64,000 nucleotides of DNA from Limnohabitans parvus II-B4 (GTDB lineage Bacteria; Pseudomonadota; Gammaproteobacteria; Burkholderiales; Burkholderiaceae_C), in NCBI RefSeq assembly GCF_003063455.1, contig NZ_NESN01000001.1:186001-250000 (forward strand), read 5' to 3'. Below the pieces are notes generated by a model. The model did no database searches. It was given only the letters and a program-made list of their open reading frames with translations, and was not told the DNA's origin. Below are positions 1-10,061 of the stretch, piece by piece (the stretch's first letter is position 1; every line of letters begins with the position of its first letter). A program made the translations under genes and the position numbers.

Positions 1-107
1 AGCTGACCCAGGGCAGCAAAGGCCTCATGGCGGCCAACATTCAGGCAGAAAACGCCAGCGGCGAAACCCTTGTGGTCTCAGCCGCAGCTGGCACTACTGC
101 GCCTTGA
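1..107 (+). CDS. Cold-shock domain protein, C-terminal fragment
   Basis: The window opens inside this gene. Reading from base 3 gives 34 codons ending in TGA at 105-107. The visible stretch QGSKGLMAANIQ matches the last strand of the cold-shock domain (the CspA family has a closely similar QG-KGPQAANV ending), and it is followed by a tail of about 20 residues rich in Ala/Ser/Thr. Cold-shock domain proteins bind single-stranded RNA/DNA and act as RNA chaperones. Only the last third is visible, so whether this is a simple Csp or the end of a longer CSD fusion protein cannot be decided. Confidence 0.6.
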   Translation, partial: LTQGSKGLMAANIQAENASGETLVVSAAAGTTAP

Positions 108-206
108 AGTTAAAAAAGGGCCGGTTCACGCCCCTCCAATGCGGCCCAAGTGCTGGCCAGCAGTTATCCTCTGCAGCTTGATCACTGTCCAAAATCGCTA
201 CAGACC

Positions 207-689
207 ATGACTTTTTCCGCATTTTTGGTTGCCTTGTGCACCCACAGCTTGCGCCGCACAGGCGTCCTGTGCTTGGCGGCTCTGGCATTCATCGCGTCAG
301 CACAGCCGTCGCCTCAACTTCAATTGCCACGCACCAAGCTGAATGCGGGCATGCACGTTTTGGACGTCCAGCTGGCTCAAACCCCCGAGCAGCGACAAAC
401 CGGCCTGATGTGGCGCAAGGACATGCCGCAACACGAAGGCATGTTGTTTGTTTTTGAACAGCCCGCCACACAGTGTTTCTGGATGCGCAACACCTTGATT
501 CCCCTGTCCGCAGCCTTCGTGGCCGACGATGGCACCATCGTGAACATTGCGGACATGAAACCCCAGAGCGATGACTCGCACTGCTCTGAAAAGCCCGTGC
601 GTTACGTGCTGGAAATGAATGTGGGCTGGTTTGCCAAACGCCAGCTCAAAGCAGGCTACAAATTGGGTGGTCCTGCTTTCACACGTTGA
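207..689 (+). CDS. DUF192 family secreted protein
   Basis: This 160-residue protein has a hydrophobic N-terminal segment (VLCLAALAFIASAQ, about residues 18-31) that looks like a signal peptide ending at an Ala-x-Ala-like site, so it is probably periplasmic. The rest is a DUF192 domain, recognised by QTPEQRQTGLMWR, GMLFVF, the CFWMRNT motif and a VLEMNVGW stretch. The biochemical role of DUF192 is not established. The ATG at 207 was chosen over the in-frame ATG at 150 because it puts the signal peptide near the N-terminus. The stop lies only 9 nt from the convergent stop of the next gene. Confidence 0.8.
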   Translation: MTFSAFLVALCTHSLRRTGVLCLAALAFIASAQPSPQLQLPRTKLNAGMHVLDVQLAQTPEQRQTGLMWRKDMPQHEGMLFVFEQPATQCFWMRNTLIPLSAAFVADDGTIVNIADMKPQSDDSHCSEKPVRYVLEMNVGWFAKRQLKAGYKLGGPAFTR

Positions 690-698
690 TCCAGCGCC

Positions 699-1034
699 TC
701 AGACACCCCAAACCACATCGGATTCTTCGGTCAGGCAACGCTTGAGCAATTTGAGCATGGGGGCTGCACGCTGAGCCAAACCCACTGTATTCAAGGGTAT
801 AGCGTCATCACCCTCTCCTGAAATCAATGTCTGGGCCTTGTCGGCGCGTTGTTTTTTGTCTAACTCGTCTTGCGCCACCGCCGATTCCAGCGCGGCAATC
901 GCTTGCGGCAACGCAGTGAATGGAACGATCCCTTTGGCAGGGTCATCGCCCAGGATGATTTTGAGCAACCTCCGGGCATCGGCCTCCAGCATGATGAGGT
1001 CGCTGGTCGCCTGGGATTTGAACTTGAACAACAT
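699..1034 (-). CDS. DUF1840 family protein
   Basis: This 111-residue protein starts MLFKFKSQATSDLIML and matches the DUF1840 family, small cytoplasmic proteins of unknown function that are typical of beta-proteobacteria. A Lys/Gln/Asp-rich linker near residues 58-70 separates an N-terminal helix-rich half (with ARRLLKIILGDDPAKGI) from a C-terminal helix (MLKLLKRCL). The ATG at 1034 is preferred over the in-frame start four codons upstream because family members begin at MLFKFKS. It is the last gene of the long minus-strand translation block, directly downstream of ihfA. No function should be inferred from that position. Confidence 0.7.
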   Translation of the reverse strand: MLFKFKSQATSDLIMLEADARRLLKIILGDDPAKGIVPFTALPQAIAALESAVAQDELDKKQRADKAQTLISGEGDDAIPLNTVGLAQRAAPMLKLLKRCLTEESDVVWGV

Positions 1035-1057
1035 GCTGCGCTCCAAAAATGAAGGAT

Positions 1058-1408
1058 TCAGCGGCCCACCGTCTCCACGCCTTCGTCTTCTGCGGTATCG
1101 CCCTGAATCAAGGCCTTGAGTTTATGGCTGGCATGGAAGGTGGCGACACGACGTGCATCAATCGGAATCAATTCTCCCGTACGGGGATTGCGCCCGGGGC
1201 GTGCCGCCTTGGTGCGGATCTGGAAGTTGCCGAAGCCGGAAATCTTGACATCGTCACCCGAGATCAGGTTGTCCACCACCAAGTCAAAAAAGGCATCGAC
1301 CATGTCTTTGGACTCGCGCTTGTTCAAGCCAATTTGCTCAAACAGCAAATCGGCCAGGTGCGCCTTGGTCAGCGCAGGCGTTTCCAGTGATTCAAAACTG
1401 ATTTGCAT
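1058..1408 (-). CDS. ihfA: Integration host factor subunit alpha
   Basis: This 116-residue HU/IHF-fold protein forms with IHF-beta a heterodimer that bends DNA sharply at specific sites. It serves transcription, replication and site-specific recombination, including that of integrative elements such as the one at 28-42 kb. The DNA-binding arm [22 protein letters not shown] and the helix motif [15 protein letters not shown] are clear; the PGRNPRTGE turn carries the intercalating proline. It has about 15 extra residues at each end compared with E. coli IhfA. It lies 7 nt downstream of pheT, the same order (pheS-pheT-ihfA) as in many proteobacteria, and is probably co-transcribed. Confidence 0.92.
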   Translation of the reverse strand: MQISFESLETPALTKAHLADLLFEQIGLNKRESKDMVDAFFDLVVDNLISGDDVKISGFGNFQIRTKAARPGRNPRTGELIPIDARRVATFHASHKLKALIQGDTAEDEGVETVGR

Positions 1409-1415
1409 GGCGACC

Positions 1416-3845
1416 TCAGGAGCGCAGTCGGGCAGCCACTAGCTGCGTCAACTGGGCCAGCACAGCAGTCATGGCGGCATCAATTTGTGCCTCGGTCAGC
1501 GTGGCCTCGTCGCTGTGCAAGCTCAGGCGCACGGCCAGACTTTTCTCGCCCACGGCCAAACCACCGGCCGATTCGGCCTTCGGGCGGTATATGTCAAACA
1601 ACACGACGTCACGCAGCAGGCCTTGTGTCGGTGCCGTGTGGATCGCGTGCATCAGTTGGGCATGCGTGACCTGTTCGTTCACGATGACCGCGATGTCGCG
1701 CTCGACCGGTTGGTGTTTGGCCACGCTCTGAGCCACAGGCACCACGCGTGCAATGACCGCATCCAGCGACAACTCGAACACCACGGGCGCGCTGCTCAGC
1801 TCCCAAGCTTGACGCCAGCGGGGGTGCAACTCGCCCACATGGCCAATCACCAAGCCGTCCAGCAGCACCTGGGCCGATCGGCCGGGGTGCAGTGCAGGAT
1901 GCTCTGCCGCCACAAACTCCGCCTTGCGCGGGGCCAGCAGTTGCTCCACATCGGCCTTCACGTCGTAAAAATCGACGTTGCGGGCCTTGCCCTGCCAGCT
2001 CAGGGGCTCCACAGGGCCCCATGCCATGCCGGCCACGCGCATGGGTTGGTCAAAACCCTCGACCGTGGTGTCGGTACTTTGCACCGTGGTATTTCGCAAA
2101 AACACGCGGCCCAACTCGAACACGCGCACGCGGTCGGCCTTGCGGTCGGCGTTGAACTTGACCACCTGCAGCAGCGAGCCGATCAAGCTCGAGCGCATCA
2201 CGCTCATCTGGCTGGCGATCGGGTTGAGCAGGCGAATCGGGTTGGCGTTGCCCGCCAGATCGCGCTCCCAGCTTTCTTCTACAAAGCTGTAGTTGATGGT
2301 TTCCTGGTAACCCAGCGCGGCAATGGCGCGGCGCACGGCCGACGGGCTGCGCTCGGTTTCGCGGCGCACCTTGGCGGTGATGGGGGCCAGCGGCGGGTTG
2401 GTGGGCAGGTTGTTGTAGCCCACCATGCGAGCCACTTCCTCGATCAGGTCTTCTTCGATCTGCAGGTCAAAGCGGAAGCTGGGCGGCGTGACGGTGACGG
2501 TACCCTCGCCTTCAGTCACTTGCAGGCCCAGGCCGTGCAGCGCATCGGCGCATTGCTTTTGCGTCAGCGGCATGCCGATGACTTTGACGGCACGGGCCAC
2601 GCGCAGTGTGACGGGCTTGATCGCCGGAATGTTCAGGGTCTGGTCGTCGATGGGGCCAACTTTGGTGTCAGGCGTGCCGCAAATGTCGAGCACCAGCTGG
2701 GTGATGCGCTCGATGTGCTCCACCGTCAGCTGCGGGTCCACACCGCGCTCAAAGCGGTGACCGGCATCGGTCGAGAAGTTGTAGCGGCGCGAGCGGCCCG
2801 CGATGGCCGTGGGCCACCAGAAGGCGGCTTCGATGTAGATGTTTTGGGTGTCGTCGGACACGGCGGTGGCGTCGCCACCCATGATGCCGGCCAATGACTC
2901 GACCTGGCTGTCATCAGCGATCACGCCGACTTTATCGTCCACGGTGACGGTGTTGCCGTTGAGCAGCTTGAGCGACTCCCCTGCCTTGCCCCAGCGCACC
3001 TGCAGGCCGCCGTGGATCTTGTCGAGGTCAAAAATGTGCGAGGGGCGGCCGAACTCGAACATCACGTAGTTGGAGATGTCTACCAGCGGGCTCACGCTGC
3101 GCTGGCCGCAACGGGCCAGGCGGTCCACCATCCACTGCGGGGTCTGGGCCTTCGTGTTCACGCCCTTGACCACGCGACCGCTGAAGCGGCCGCACAGGTC
3201 AGGGGCCTGCACCTTCACCGCCAGTTTGTCGCTGATCTGAGTCGCCACAGCCGGGAACGTCGGGGCCTTCAATGGGGCGCCAGTGAGGGCCGAGACTTCG
3301 CGAGCGATGCCGTACACGCTCAGGCAATGTGCCAAGTTGGGCGTGAGCTTGAGCGTCATCAGGGTGTCGTCCAGGTTCAAATACTGGCGGATGTCCTGGC
3401 CCAGAGGCGCGTCTGCGGGCAACTCCAGCAGACCGCCGTGGTCGTCGGCAATCTGAAGCTCTTTGGCCGAGCACAGCATGCCCTGGCTTTCGACACCGCG
3501 CAGCTTGCCGACCTTGATGACGAAGGGCTTGCCGTCTTCACCCGGAGGCAGCTCGGCCCCCACCATGGCGCAAGGCACGCGAATGCCCACGCGGGCGTTG
3601 GGCGCACCACACACGATGTTCAGCAGGCTGCCCTGCCCCACATCCACTTGGCACACGCGCAAGCGATCAGCATTGGGGTGCTGCACGGCTTCCTTGATTT
3701 CACCGACCACGATCTTCGTGAACGGCGGGGCCACGGGCTCGAGCTCTTCCACTTCGAGACCGGCCATGGTCAGTGTGTCGGCCAGCTGCTGGGTCGTCAG
3801 GGACGGGTTGCAGAACTCGCGCAACCAGGATTCAGGAAATTGCAT
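1416..3845 (-). CDS. pheT: Phenylalanine--tRNA ligase beta subunit
   Basis: This 809-residue protein is the beta subunit of the alpha2-beta2 phenylalanyl-tRNA synthetase, which charges tRNA-Phe in the cytoplasm. It begins [14 protein letters not shown], typical of the family. An OB-fold tRNA-binding domain lies at about residues 40-150 (with [20 protein letters not shown]), the B3/B4 editing region and B5 domain are in the middle, and a C-terminal anticodon-binding ferredoxin-like domain is at about 715-809 ([13 protein letters not shown]). The length is normal (about 790-810). It follows pheS after 34 nt and precedes ihfA by 7 nt in one minus-strand transcription unit. Confidence 0.97.
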   Translation of the reverse strand: MQFPESWLREFCNPSLTTQQLADTLTMAGLEVEELEPVAPPFTKIVVGEIKEAVQHPNADRLRVCQVDVGQGSLLNIVCGAPNARVGIRVPCAMVGAELPPGEDGKPFVIKVGKLRGVESQGMLCSAKELQIADDHGGLLELPADAPLGQDIRQYLNLDDTLMTLKLTPNLAHCLSVYGIAREVSALTGAPLKAPTFPAVATQISDKLAVKVQAPDLCGRFSGRVVKGVNTKAQTPQWMVDRLARCGQRSVSPLVDISNYVMFEFGRPSHIFDLDKIHGGLQVRWGKAGESLKLLNGNTVTVDDKVGVIADDSQVESLAGIMGGDATAVSDDTQNIYIEAAFWWPTAIAGRSRRYNFSTDAGHRFERGVDPQLTVEHIERITQLVLDICGTPDTKVGPIDDQTLNIPAIKPVTLRVARAVKVIGMPLTQKQCADALHGLGLQVTEGEGTVTVTPPSFRFDLQIEEDLIEEVARMVGYNNLPTNPPLAPITAKVRRETERSPSAVRRAIAALGYQETINYSFVEESWERDLAGNANPIRLLNPIASQMSVMRSSLIGSLLQVVKFNADRKADRVRVFELGRVFLRNTTVQSTDTTVEGFDQPMRVAGMAWGPVEPLSWQGKARNVDFYDVKADVEQLLAPRKAEFVAAEHPALHPGRSAQVLLDGLVIGHVGELHPRWRQAWELSSAPVVFELSLDAVIARVVPVAQSVAKHQPVERDIAVIVNEQVTHAQLMHAIHTAPTQGLLRDVVLFDIYRPKAESAGGLAVGEKSLAVRLSLHSDEATLTEAQIDAAMTAVLAQLTQLVAARLRS

Positions 3846-3879
3846 GACTCGTGTCTCGTGTATCGGACTTGGGAGGGAA

Positions 3880-4917
3880 TTACTGGAACTGGCTCAGGAA
3901 GCGCACATCGCCGTCAAAGAACAGGCGCAGGTCGTTCACGCCATAGCGCAGCATGGTGAAGCGGTCCATGCCCATGCCGAAGGCAAAACCGATGAAGCGT
4001 TCAGGGTCCAGGCCCATGTTGCGCACCACGTTGGGGTGCACCTGGCCGGAGCCACCCACTTCGAGCCAGCGACCGGCCAGCGGGCCGCTCTGGAACTGGA
4101 TGTCGATCTCGGCGCTGGGTTCGGTGAAAGGGAAAAAGCTGGGGCGGAATCGCAGCACCAAATCGTCGCTTTCGAAGAAGGTGCGGCAGAAATCGGTGAC
4201 CACAACCTTGAGGTCTTTGAAGCTCACGTTCTCACCGATCCACAGGCCTTCGCACTGGTGGAACATGGGTGAGTGGGTGGCATCGCTGTCCACGCGGTAA
4301 GTACGGCCCGGCGCGATGACTCGGATCTCGGGCATACCTTGGCCTGCATCGAGTTGGTTTTTATAGCGCTTGACGTGCTGCACCGCATGGCGGATCTGCA
4401 TGGGGCTCGTGTGCGTGCGCAGCAGGTGACCGCCTTCGACGTAGAAGGTGTCGTGCATAGACCGGGCCGGGTGGTCTTCGGGCGTGTTGAGCGCGGTGAA
4501 GTTGAACCAGTCGGTTTCGATCTCTGGACCTTGGGCCACTTCAAAGCCCATGGAGCCAAAGATCTGCTCCACGCGCTCCAAGGTGAGCGACACAGGGTGC
4601 AGGCCGCCCAGGTTGGCGCTGCGGCCTGGCAAAGTCACATCGAGCGCTTCGGCTTTGAGTTGCGCTTGCAACTCGGCATCAGCCAGGGCCTGGCGGTGGT
4701 CATTCAGGGCCGCCTCGATCGCCTGCTTGGCGATGTTGATGGCTGCACCGCGGGTTTTTTTGTCTTCCACGCTCAGAGCGGCCATGCCCTTCATCAACTC
4801 GGTGATGCGACCGGCTTTGCCCAAAAACAGGGCTTTGGCGTTTTCGAGGTCAGCAGGTGTCAGTGCCTGCGCAAAACTCTGGCGTGCGGATTCGACCAGG
4901 GTGTCCAGCTCGTTCAT
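3880..4917 (-). CDS. pheS: Phenylalanine--tRNA ligase alpha subunit
   Basis: This 345-residue class II aminoacyl-tRNA synthetase subunit carries the catalytic site for phenylalanine activation. The N-terminal coiled-coil (about 1-90, which contacts tRNA) is followed by the class II core with motif 2 (residues near [10 protein letters not shown] and [10 protein letters not shown]) and motif 3 ([21 protein letters not shown]) close to the C-terminus. The ATG at 4917, giving [10 protein letters not shown], was chosen because it fits the family length; an in-frame start at 5037 would add 40 residues translated from the rplT-pheS spacer. Confidence 0.97.
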   Translation of the reverse strand: MNELDTLVESARQSFAQALTPADLENAKALFLGKAGRITELMKGMAALSVEDKKTRGAAINIAKQAIEAALNDHRQALADAELQAQLKAEALDVTLPGRSANLGGLHPVSLTLERVEQIFGSMGFEVAQGPEIETDWFNFTALNTPEDHPARSMHDTFYVEGGHLLRTHTSPMQIRHAVQHVKRYKNQLDAGQGMPEIRVIAPGRTYRVDSDATHSPMFHQCEGLWIGENVSFKDLKVVVTDFCRTFFESDDLVLRFRPSFFPFTEPSAEIDIQFQSGPLAGRWLEVGGSGQVHPNVVRNMGLDPERFIGFAFGMGMDRFTMLRYGVNDLRLFFDGDVRFLSQFQ

Positions 4918-5041
4918 GGTGTGGGAGATCGGTAAGTGATCTGTGAATGGGGGAATAAAAAAGGGATTGAAGCTTTTGCGAGCCTCAATCCCTTTGATCG
5001 AGTGCGTGACACAAACCCGAAGGCCTGTGTCACTCATGGAC

Positions 5042-5404
5042 TCAAGCTGCGGCCAGTTTGGCTTTGACTTGGTTCACGATGCCAGCAAAAGCGGCCTTGT
5101 CGTGCACGGCGATGTCCGCCAGCATCTTACGGTCGATTTCGATGGCAGCCTTCTTCAGGCCGTTGGCGAACTGGCTGTAGGTCAGACCGCATTCACGCGC
5201 AGCGGCGTTGATACGGGCAATCCACAACTGACGGAACACACGCTTTTTGGTGCGGCGGTCACGGTAGGCGTATTGGCCAGCCTTCATCACCGCCTGTTTG
5301 GCGATGCGGAAGACATTGCCGCGGCGACCGCGGAAACCTTTTGCAAGGGCCAAAACTTTCTTGTGACGGGCGCGTGCCGTTACACCACGTTTAACGCGAG
5401 GCAT
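5042..5404 (-). CDS. rplT: 50S ribosomal protein L20
   Basis: This 120-residue, strongly basic protein begins [18 protein letters not shown] and has the full L20 core ([20 protein letters not shown]). It binds 23S rRNA early in assembly of the large subunit, and in enterobacteria it also represses translation of its own operon. It lies 25 nt downstream of rpmI and about 125 nt upstream of pheS, in the conserved infC-rpmI-rplT order. Length and sequence are normal. Confidence 0.98.
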   Translation of the reverse strand: MPRVKRGVTARARHKKVLALAKGFRGRRGNVFRIAKQAVMKAGQYAYRDRRTKKRVFRQLWIARINAAARECGLTYSQFANGLKKAAIEIDRKMLADIAVHDKAAFAGIVNQVKAKLAAA

Positions 5405-5429
5405 ATTTATTCTCCTTGTTCGTCAGTAA

Positions 5430-5633
5430 TTACAGGCCAGCCATGGGCAGCATCTGAGCGATGTGACCCATATTGGTCTCATGCACAGCGACTGCACCGC
5501 GAAGGTGGCGCTTGTTTTTGGTGGTCTTCTTGGTCAGGATGTGACGTTTGAAGGCTTGACCGCGTTTAACGGTTCCACCGGGACGAACACGGAAGCGCTT
5601 TTTAGCACTGCTTTTGGTCTTCATCTTGGGCAT
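5430..5633 (-). CDS. rpmI: 50S ribosomal protein L35
   Basis: This 67-residue basic protein begins [16 protein letters not shown] and contains the family motif [16 protein letters not shown]. It is a structural protein of the large ribosomal subunit. A good ribosome-binding site (AAAGGAG) stands just upstream of the ATG. It sits between infC and rplT, with a 134-nt spacer from infC that may hold the control site through which L20 represses translation in related bacteria; I cannot identify that site with certainty here. Confidence 0.98.
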   Translation of the reverse strand: MPKMKTKSSAKKRFRVRPGGTVKRGQAFKRHILTKKTTKNKRHLRGAVAVHETNMGHIAQMLPMAGL

Positions 5634-5768
5634 ATCAATGCTCCTTTAATTGTGCTCGTGAGGCGTCTGCAAAAAGTTTGCAGCCTTGTTGGCCCCGAGC
5701 CACTTTTAACAAAAGCCACTCGAAAGAGGCTTCTGATTTGACCCACCCGAAGGCAGATCAAACTCCTG

Positions 5769-6365
5769 TCAAACCGATTCAGCAGGCGAGGCAGCGTCAG
5801 CTGCTTTGCCACCGGCCGGCTTTTTACGTCCTGGCGCAATCATCATGATCATCTGGCGGCCTTCCAGTTTTGGAAACTGCTCAACGATGATGGAATCGGC
5901 CAATTCGTCGCGAATCCGGTTCAGCAAGGCCATGCCCAATTCTTGGTGCGTGATCTCGCGGCCACGGAAACGCAAAGTGATCTTGCATTTGTCGCCATCC
6001 GCCAAAAAGCGGCGGATGTTGCGCATCTTGATGTTGTAGTCACCATCGTCTGTACCGGGACGGAACTTGACTTCCTTGATGTCAATGACCGTTTGCTTGG
6101 CTTTGGCTTCTGCCGCACGCTTTTGCTCTTGGTATTTGAACTTGCCGTAGTCCATCAAACGGCAAACGGGTGGGGTGGCGGTGGCGGCAATTTCAACCAG
6201 ATCCACATCCATCTCACCTGCCATGCGCAGGGCTTCGGCCAAGGACAAAATGCCCAACGGCTCGTTTTCAGGGCCGGAAACACGCACCTCAGGGGCCATG
6301 ATTTCACGGTTCAAACGGTGTTTACGTTCTTCGCGGTGGCGACGATCACGAAATTCGGTAGCGAT
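5769..6365 (-). CDS. infC: Translation initiation factor IF-3 (ATC start)
   Basis: IF-3 binds the 30S subunit, keeps subunits apart and discriminates against wrong start codons and initiator tRNAs. The best start is an ATC codon at 6365-6363, preceded by AAAGGA, giving a 198-residue protein that begins (M)[15 protein letters not shown]. The in-frame TTG at 6314 and ATG at 6299 would cut into the conserved N-terminal domain. infC genes often use AUU/AUC/AUA, a rare codon class through which IF-3 represses its own synthesis. Both the N-domain ([15 protein letters not shown]) and C-domain ([12 protein letters not shown]) are complete. It follows thrS after 86 nt. Confidence 0.93.
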   Translation of the reverse strand: MATEFRDRRHREERKHRLNREIMAPEVRVSGPENEPLGILSLAEALRMAGEMDVDLVEIAATATPPVCRLMDYGKFKYQEQKRAAEAKAKQTVIDIKEVKFRPGTDDGDYNIKMRNIRRFLADGDKCKITLRFRGREITHQELGMALLNRIRDELADSIIVEQFPKLEGRQMIMMIAPGRKKPAGGKAADAASPAESV

Positions 6366-6451
6366 GACTCAATCCTTTACGGAACAAAACTGCGACATGC
6401 AGCTCATCCATCTTTGTGCCCACGGGCCAAAGCATGTGGCGAAAATCACCT

Positions 6452-8371
6452 TCAGGCTTTAGAAGCGATGTCGGCAGCAATGAGTTCAATGAACGCATCG
6501 ATCGACATCACACCGAGGTCTTTGTTGCCTCGGGCGCGCACTGCGACGGTACCTGCTGCTTTTTCCTTGTCGCCAGCAACAAGGATGTAAGGCAGCTTTT
6601 GCAACGAATGCTCGCGTATTTTATACGTGATTTTCTCGTTACGCAGGTCCAAATCGACCCTAAGGCCTTGATTTGACACTGATTTTTGCAGTTTTGCAGC
6701 GATTTCGCGACAGTAATCGGACTGCGCATCGGTGATGTTCAGCACAGACACCTGGATGGGCGCCAGCCATGTAGGCAAGGCACCAGCGTGCTGTTCGACC
6801 AAAATACCGATGAATCGCTCCATGCTGCCCACAATGGCGCGGTGCAGGATCACGGGGCGCTGACGCGAACCGTCTTCGGCCACATATTCGGCGTCCAGCC
6901 GTTCCGACAAGTTGAAGTCCACCTGGATCGTGCCGCATTGCCACTCGCGGCCAATCGCATCTTTCAGGGTGTATTCGATCTTGGGGCCGTAAAAAGCGCC
7001 ATCCCCTTCGGAAATCACGAATTCGCAACCCGAGTCGCGCAAGCTGTCCATCAAGGCCTTTTCGGCCTTGTCCCACAGCTCGTCCGAACCAATGCGGGCA
7101 GCCGGACGTGTCGACACTTTGTAAAGGATGTCGGTGAACCCGAAATCGGCGTAGACCTTCTTAAGCACCTTTGTGAAGGTGTCGCACTCGGGCAGGATCT
7201 GGTTTTCGGTACAAAAGATGTGACCGTCGTCCTGCGTGAAGCCGCGCACACGCATGATGCCGTGCAAGCCACCCGAAGGCTCATTGCGGTGGCACTGGCC
7301 AAACTCGCCGTAGCGCAGCGGCAGGTCGCGGTAGCTCTTGATGCCTTGCTTGAAGATCAAGATGTGTCCCGGGCAGTTCATCGGTTTCAGGGCGTAATCG
7401 CGCTTTTCCGACTCGGTGGTGAACATGTTGTCACGGTATTTGTCCCAATGCCCTGTTTTCTCCCACAGGGACTTGTCCAGAATCTGGGGGCCTTTGACTT
7501 CCTGATAGCCGCTGTCACGGTAAACCTGACGCATGTACTGCTCCACGGTCTGCCAAACGGTCCAGCCCTTGGGGTGCCAAAACACCAGGCCAGGGGCATG
7601 CTCGTCGATGTGGAACAAGTCCAATTCGCGGCCCAATTTTCGGTGGTCTCGCTTTTCGGCCTCTTCCAGACGGGTCAGGTACAGCTGCAAGTCTTCCTTG
7701 CTGGCCCATGCGGTGCCGTACACGCGTTGCAGCATCTCGTTCTTGCTGTCGCCGCGCCAATAAGCGCCGGCCACCTTCATGAGTTTGAAATGCTTGAGCT
7801 TGCCGGTGCTGGGCACGTGCGGGCCGCGGCACAGGTCTTCAAAATCACCCTCTCGGTACAGGCTGACTTCTTGGTCGGCCGGGATGCTGCCGATGATCTC
7901 GGCTTTGTAGTTTTCGCCCATCGATTTGAAATAAGCGACGGCCTCGTCGCGAGGCAACACTCGGCGCAGCACAGGCTCATCTTTCGCGGCCAGTTCTGTC
8001 ATGCGCTTTTCAATCGCGACCAAATCTTCGGGTGTGAATGGACGGCTGTACGAAAAGTCGTAATAAAACCCGTTGTCGATCACTGGACCTATCGTGACCT
8101 GAGCTTCAGGAAACAAGTTCTTGACCGCATACGCCAACAAATGCGCTGTCGAGTGACGAATCAACTCCAGGCCTTCAGGATCTTTGGCTGTCACGATGGC
8201 CAAATCCGCATTGGAGGCCATGCTGAAGCTGGCATCGACCAACTGGCCATTGACTTTGCCACCCAGTGCAGCCTTGGCAAGGCCTACACCAATGGATGCA
8301 GCCACCTCGGCCACAGTCACCGGGCCGGGAAATTCACGCAAAGAACCGTCGGGAAGTTTGATCTGAACCAT
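6452..8371 (-). CDS. thrS: Threonine--tRNA ligase
   Basis: This 639-residue class II synthetase charges tRNA-Thr. An N-terminal TGS domain (about 1-60, [14 protein letters not shown]) is followed by the editing domain with the zinc-dependent [11 protein letters not shown] motif, the catalytic core ([10 protein letters not shown], motif 2 [11 protein letters not shown], motif 3 [14 protein letters not shown]) and a C-terminal anticodon-binding domain (about 545-639). The ATG at 8371 was chosen because the TGS domain begins there. It heads the thrS-infC-rpmI-rplT-pheS-pheT-ihfA block. A terminator-like hairpin ends only 8 nt before the start codon and leaves room for only a weak GAGA ribosome-binding site. 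Confidence 0.97.
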   Translation of the reverse strand: MVQIKLPDGSLREFPGPVTVAEVAASIGVGLAKAALGGKVNGQLVDASFSMASNADLAIVTAKDPEGLELIRHSTAHLLAYAVKNLFPEAQVTIGPVIDNGFYYDFSYSRPFTPEDLVAIEKRMTELAAKDEPVLRRVLPRDEAVAYFKSMGENYKAEIIGSIPADQEVSLYREGDFEDLCRGPHVPSTGKLKHFKLMKVAGAYWRGDSKNEMLQRVYGTAWASKEDLQLYLTRLEEAEKRDHRKLGRELDLFHIDEHAPGLVFWHPKGWTVWQTVEQYMRQVYRDSGYQEVKGPQILDKSLWEKTGHWDKYRDNMFTTESEKRDYALKPMNCPGHILIFKQGIKSYRDLPLRYGEFGQCHRNEPSGGLHGIMRVRGFTQDDGHIFCTENQILPECDTFTKVLKKVYADFGFTDILYKVSTRPAARIGSDELWDKAEKALMDSLRDSGCEFVISEGDGAFYGPKIEYTLKDAIGREWQCGTIQVDFNLSERLDAEYVAEDGSRQRPVILHRAIVGSMERFIGILVEQHAGALPTWLAPIQVSVLNITDAQSDYCREIAAKLQKSVSNQGLRVDLDLRNEKITYKIREHSLQKLPYILVAGDKEKAAGTVAVRARGNKDLGVMSIDAFIELIAADIASKA

Positions 8372-8378
8372 GGGTCTC

Positions 8379-8411
8379 AAAAAGTAAAAAAGCGCGGCAT
8401 GGGCCGCGCTT
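8379..8411 (-). terminator. Intrinsic terminator or attenuator between aceA and thrS
   Basis: A perfect 9-bp GC-rich stem (8390-8398 with 8403-8411, loop of 4) is followed on the minus strand by a T-rich run (complement of 8379-8390). It lies downstream of the aceA stop at 8480 and so is well placed as its terminator. However, the T run ends 8 nt before the thrS start codon. Transcripts that make thrS must therefore read through it or start inside it, so an attenuator role for thrS is also possible. Confidence 0.7.
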
Positions 8412-8479
8412 GAAAGAATTGTCTGAACGCAGAGGGCAGATTTTACGCTGCCCTCGCATTCCATCCTTTGAACAGCAGA

Positions 8480-9811
8480 TCAGTGGAACTGCTCTTCTTC
8501 GGTCGAGCCGGTCAAGGCTTTCACGGAAGACGAACCGCCCTGGATCACGGTGGTCACATCGTCGAAGTAGCCTGCGCCGACTTCTTGCTGGTGCGACACG
8601 AAGGTGTAACCCTTGTCGCGGGCTGCGAATTCAGGCTCTTGAACCATCTCTGTGTAGTGCTTCATGCCTTCGCCGCGAGCGTATGCGTGGGCGAACTGGA
8701 AGGTGTTGAACCAGTTGATGTGGATACCGGCCAGTGTGATGAACTGGTATTTGTAGCCCAGCGCCGACAGGTCGTCCTGGAAGGAAGCGATCTGGCTGTC
8801 GTTGAGGTTTTTCTTCCAGTTGAACGATGGCGAGCAGTTGTACGACAGCAGCTTGCCGGGGCAAGCAGCGTGCACAGCTTGCGCGAATTCGCGGGCAAAA
8901 CCGATGTCTGGCACGCCAGTTTCGCACCACACCAAGTCAGCGTAAGGAGCGTATGCCACACCACGGCTGATGGCTTGCTCCAGACCGTTCTTGACGCGGT
9001 AGAAGCCTTCTTGTGTGCGCTCACCAGTCAGGAAAGGCTTGTCGTTGGCATCGTGGTCAGACGTGATCAGGTTGGCGGCTTCTGCGTCGGTGCGGGCCAA
9101 CACAATGGTGGACACGCCCATCACGTCGGCGGCGAAACGTGCAGAGATCAATTTCTCGCAAGCTTCTTGTGTCGGCACCAACACTTTGCCGCCCATGTGG
9201 CCGCACTTCTTGACTGCAGCCAATTGGTCTTCGAAGTGCACGCCAGCTGCGCCGGAGGCAATCATGTTCTTCATCAGCTCGAACGCGTTGAGCACGCCAC
9301 CGAAACCGGCTTCGGCATCGGCCACGATGGGCAGGAAGTAATCGATGAATTCCTTGCTGCCTGGCTCGATGCCACGACCCCACTGGATTTCATCAGCACG
9401 CTTGAAGGTGTTGTTGATGCGGCGCACCATGGTGGGCACCGAGTCATACGCGTACAGCGACTGGTCGGGGTACATGGTTTCGGATGTGTTGCCGTCAGCG
9501 GCGACTTGCCAGCCCGACAGGTACACGGCTTCCAAACCGGCTTTGGCTTGCTGCATAGCTTGGCCGGCGCTGATGGCACCGAAAGCATTGACGTAGCCTT
9601 TTTTAGCGCCGCCGTTGATTTTTTCCCACAGCTTTTCTGCGCCGCGCTTGGCCAAGGTGTGCTCGATGGGCATGCTGCCGCGCAGACGCACGACGTCAGC
9701 AGCGGAATAACCGCGCTTCACACCTTTCCAGCGCGGGTTGGTGGCCCAATCTTTTTCGAGGGCGGCGATTTGCTGTTCACGGCTCAGTTGTTGAGTGAGG
9801 TTGGCTGGCAT
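8480..9811 (-). CDS. aceA: Isocitrate lyase
   Basis: This 443-residue enzyme splits isocitrate into glyoxylate and succinate, the first step of the glyoxylate shunt used for growth on acetate and fatty acids. The active-site KKCGHMGGK motif is near residues 200-208, with upstream metal-binding acidic residues (HFEDQ) and the downstream WCETG motif. Length and ends match the class of about 430-445 residues. Malate synthase is not in this window. The gene stands alone, with a 250-nt AT-rich upstream region that holds repeated operator-like sites, and it ends at a hairpin before thrS. Confidence 0.97.
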   Translation of the reverse strand: MPANLTQQLSREQQIAALEKDWATNPRWKGVKRGYSAADVVRLRGSMPIEHTLAKRGAEKLWEKINGGAKKGYVNAFGAISAGQAMQQAKAGLEAVYLSGWQVAADGNTSETMYPDQSLYAYDSVPTMVRRINNTFKRADEIQWGRGIEPGSKEFIDYFLPIVADAEAGFGGVLNAFELMKNMIASGAAGVHFEDQLAAVKKCGHMGGKVLVPTQEACEKLISARFAADVMGVSTIVLARTDAEAANLITSDHDANDKPFLTGERTQEGFYRVKNGLEQAISRGVAYAPYADLVWCETGVPDIGFAREFAQAVHAACPGKLLSYNCSPSFNWKKNLNDSQIASFQDDLSALGYKYQFITLAGIHINWFNTFQFAHAYARGEGMKHYTEMVQEPEFAARDKGYTFVSHQQEVGAGYFDDVTTVIQGGSSSVKALTGSTEEEQFH

Positions 9812-9888
9812 GGTGGGACTCCTGAAGTCAAGTTGAAATCGGGCGATGTCGGCAGCGAATTCTGCTTTGTCGTTGGGATGATCTTAAC

Positions 9889-9931
9889 TCTTCTACAAGA
9901 CCTATTTTTATTCTTATGTCTTATACAAGAC
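9889..9931. promoter_or_regulatory. Two operator-like repeats upstream of aceA
   Basis: Two near-identical 13-mers, TCTTCTACAAGAC at 9889-9901 and TCTTATACAAGAC at 9919-9931, lie 78-120 nt before the aceA start with a 30-nt period, about three helical turns. Each is a partial palindrome (TCTT...AAGA), as expected for a dimeric repressor or activator. The regulator is not identified; control of the glyoxylate shunt is the natural guess. The period and the symmetry are seen; the function is inferred. Confidence 0.5.
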
Positions 9932-10030
9932 TTTTTTTTATTTGTTTAAAATCAATGACTTGCAAATACAATTTCGCAGTGTGATTTGCAGTTTTCCATA
10001 TTGAGAAAATATGCGGCAGCGCAGCATGCA

Positions 10031-10053
10031 GATATTTCAAATTGTGAAATATC
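10031..10053. promoter_or_regulatory. Perfect inverted repeat in the aceA/RraA spacer
   Basis: GATATTTCA and TGAAATATC form a perfect 9-nt inverted repeat with a 5-nt centre (AATTG), in the AT-rich spacer between the RraA-like gene (stop at 10062) and aceA. It has no T run, so it is more likely a protein-binding site than a terminator. It lies 220 nt upstream of aceA and just downstream of the RraA-like gene. The bound protein is unknown. Confidence 0.45.
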
Positions 10054-10061
10054 GAGACGCG

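Noticed and set aside
1485..2897. Long plus-strand frame of 470 codons opposite pheT
   Set aside because: It is the antisense shadow of pheT, rich in His/Gln/Arg as GC-rich antisense frames usually are; the same applies to similar long frames opposite thrS, thrC, hom, alaA and clpB.
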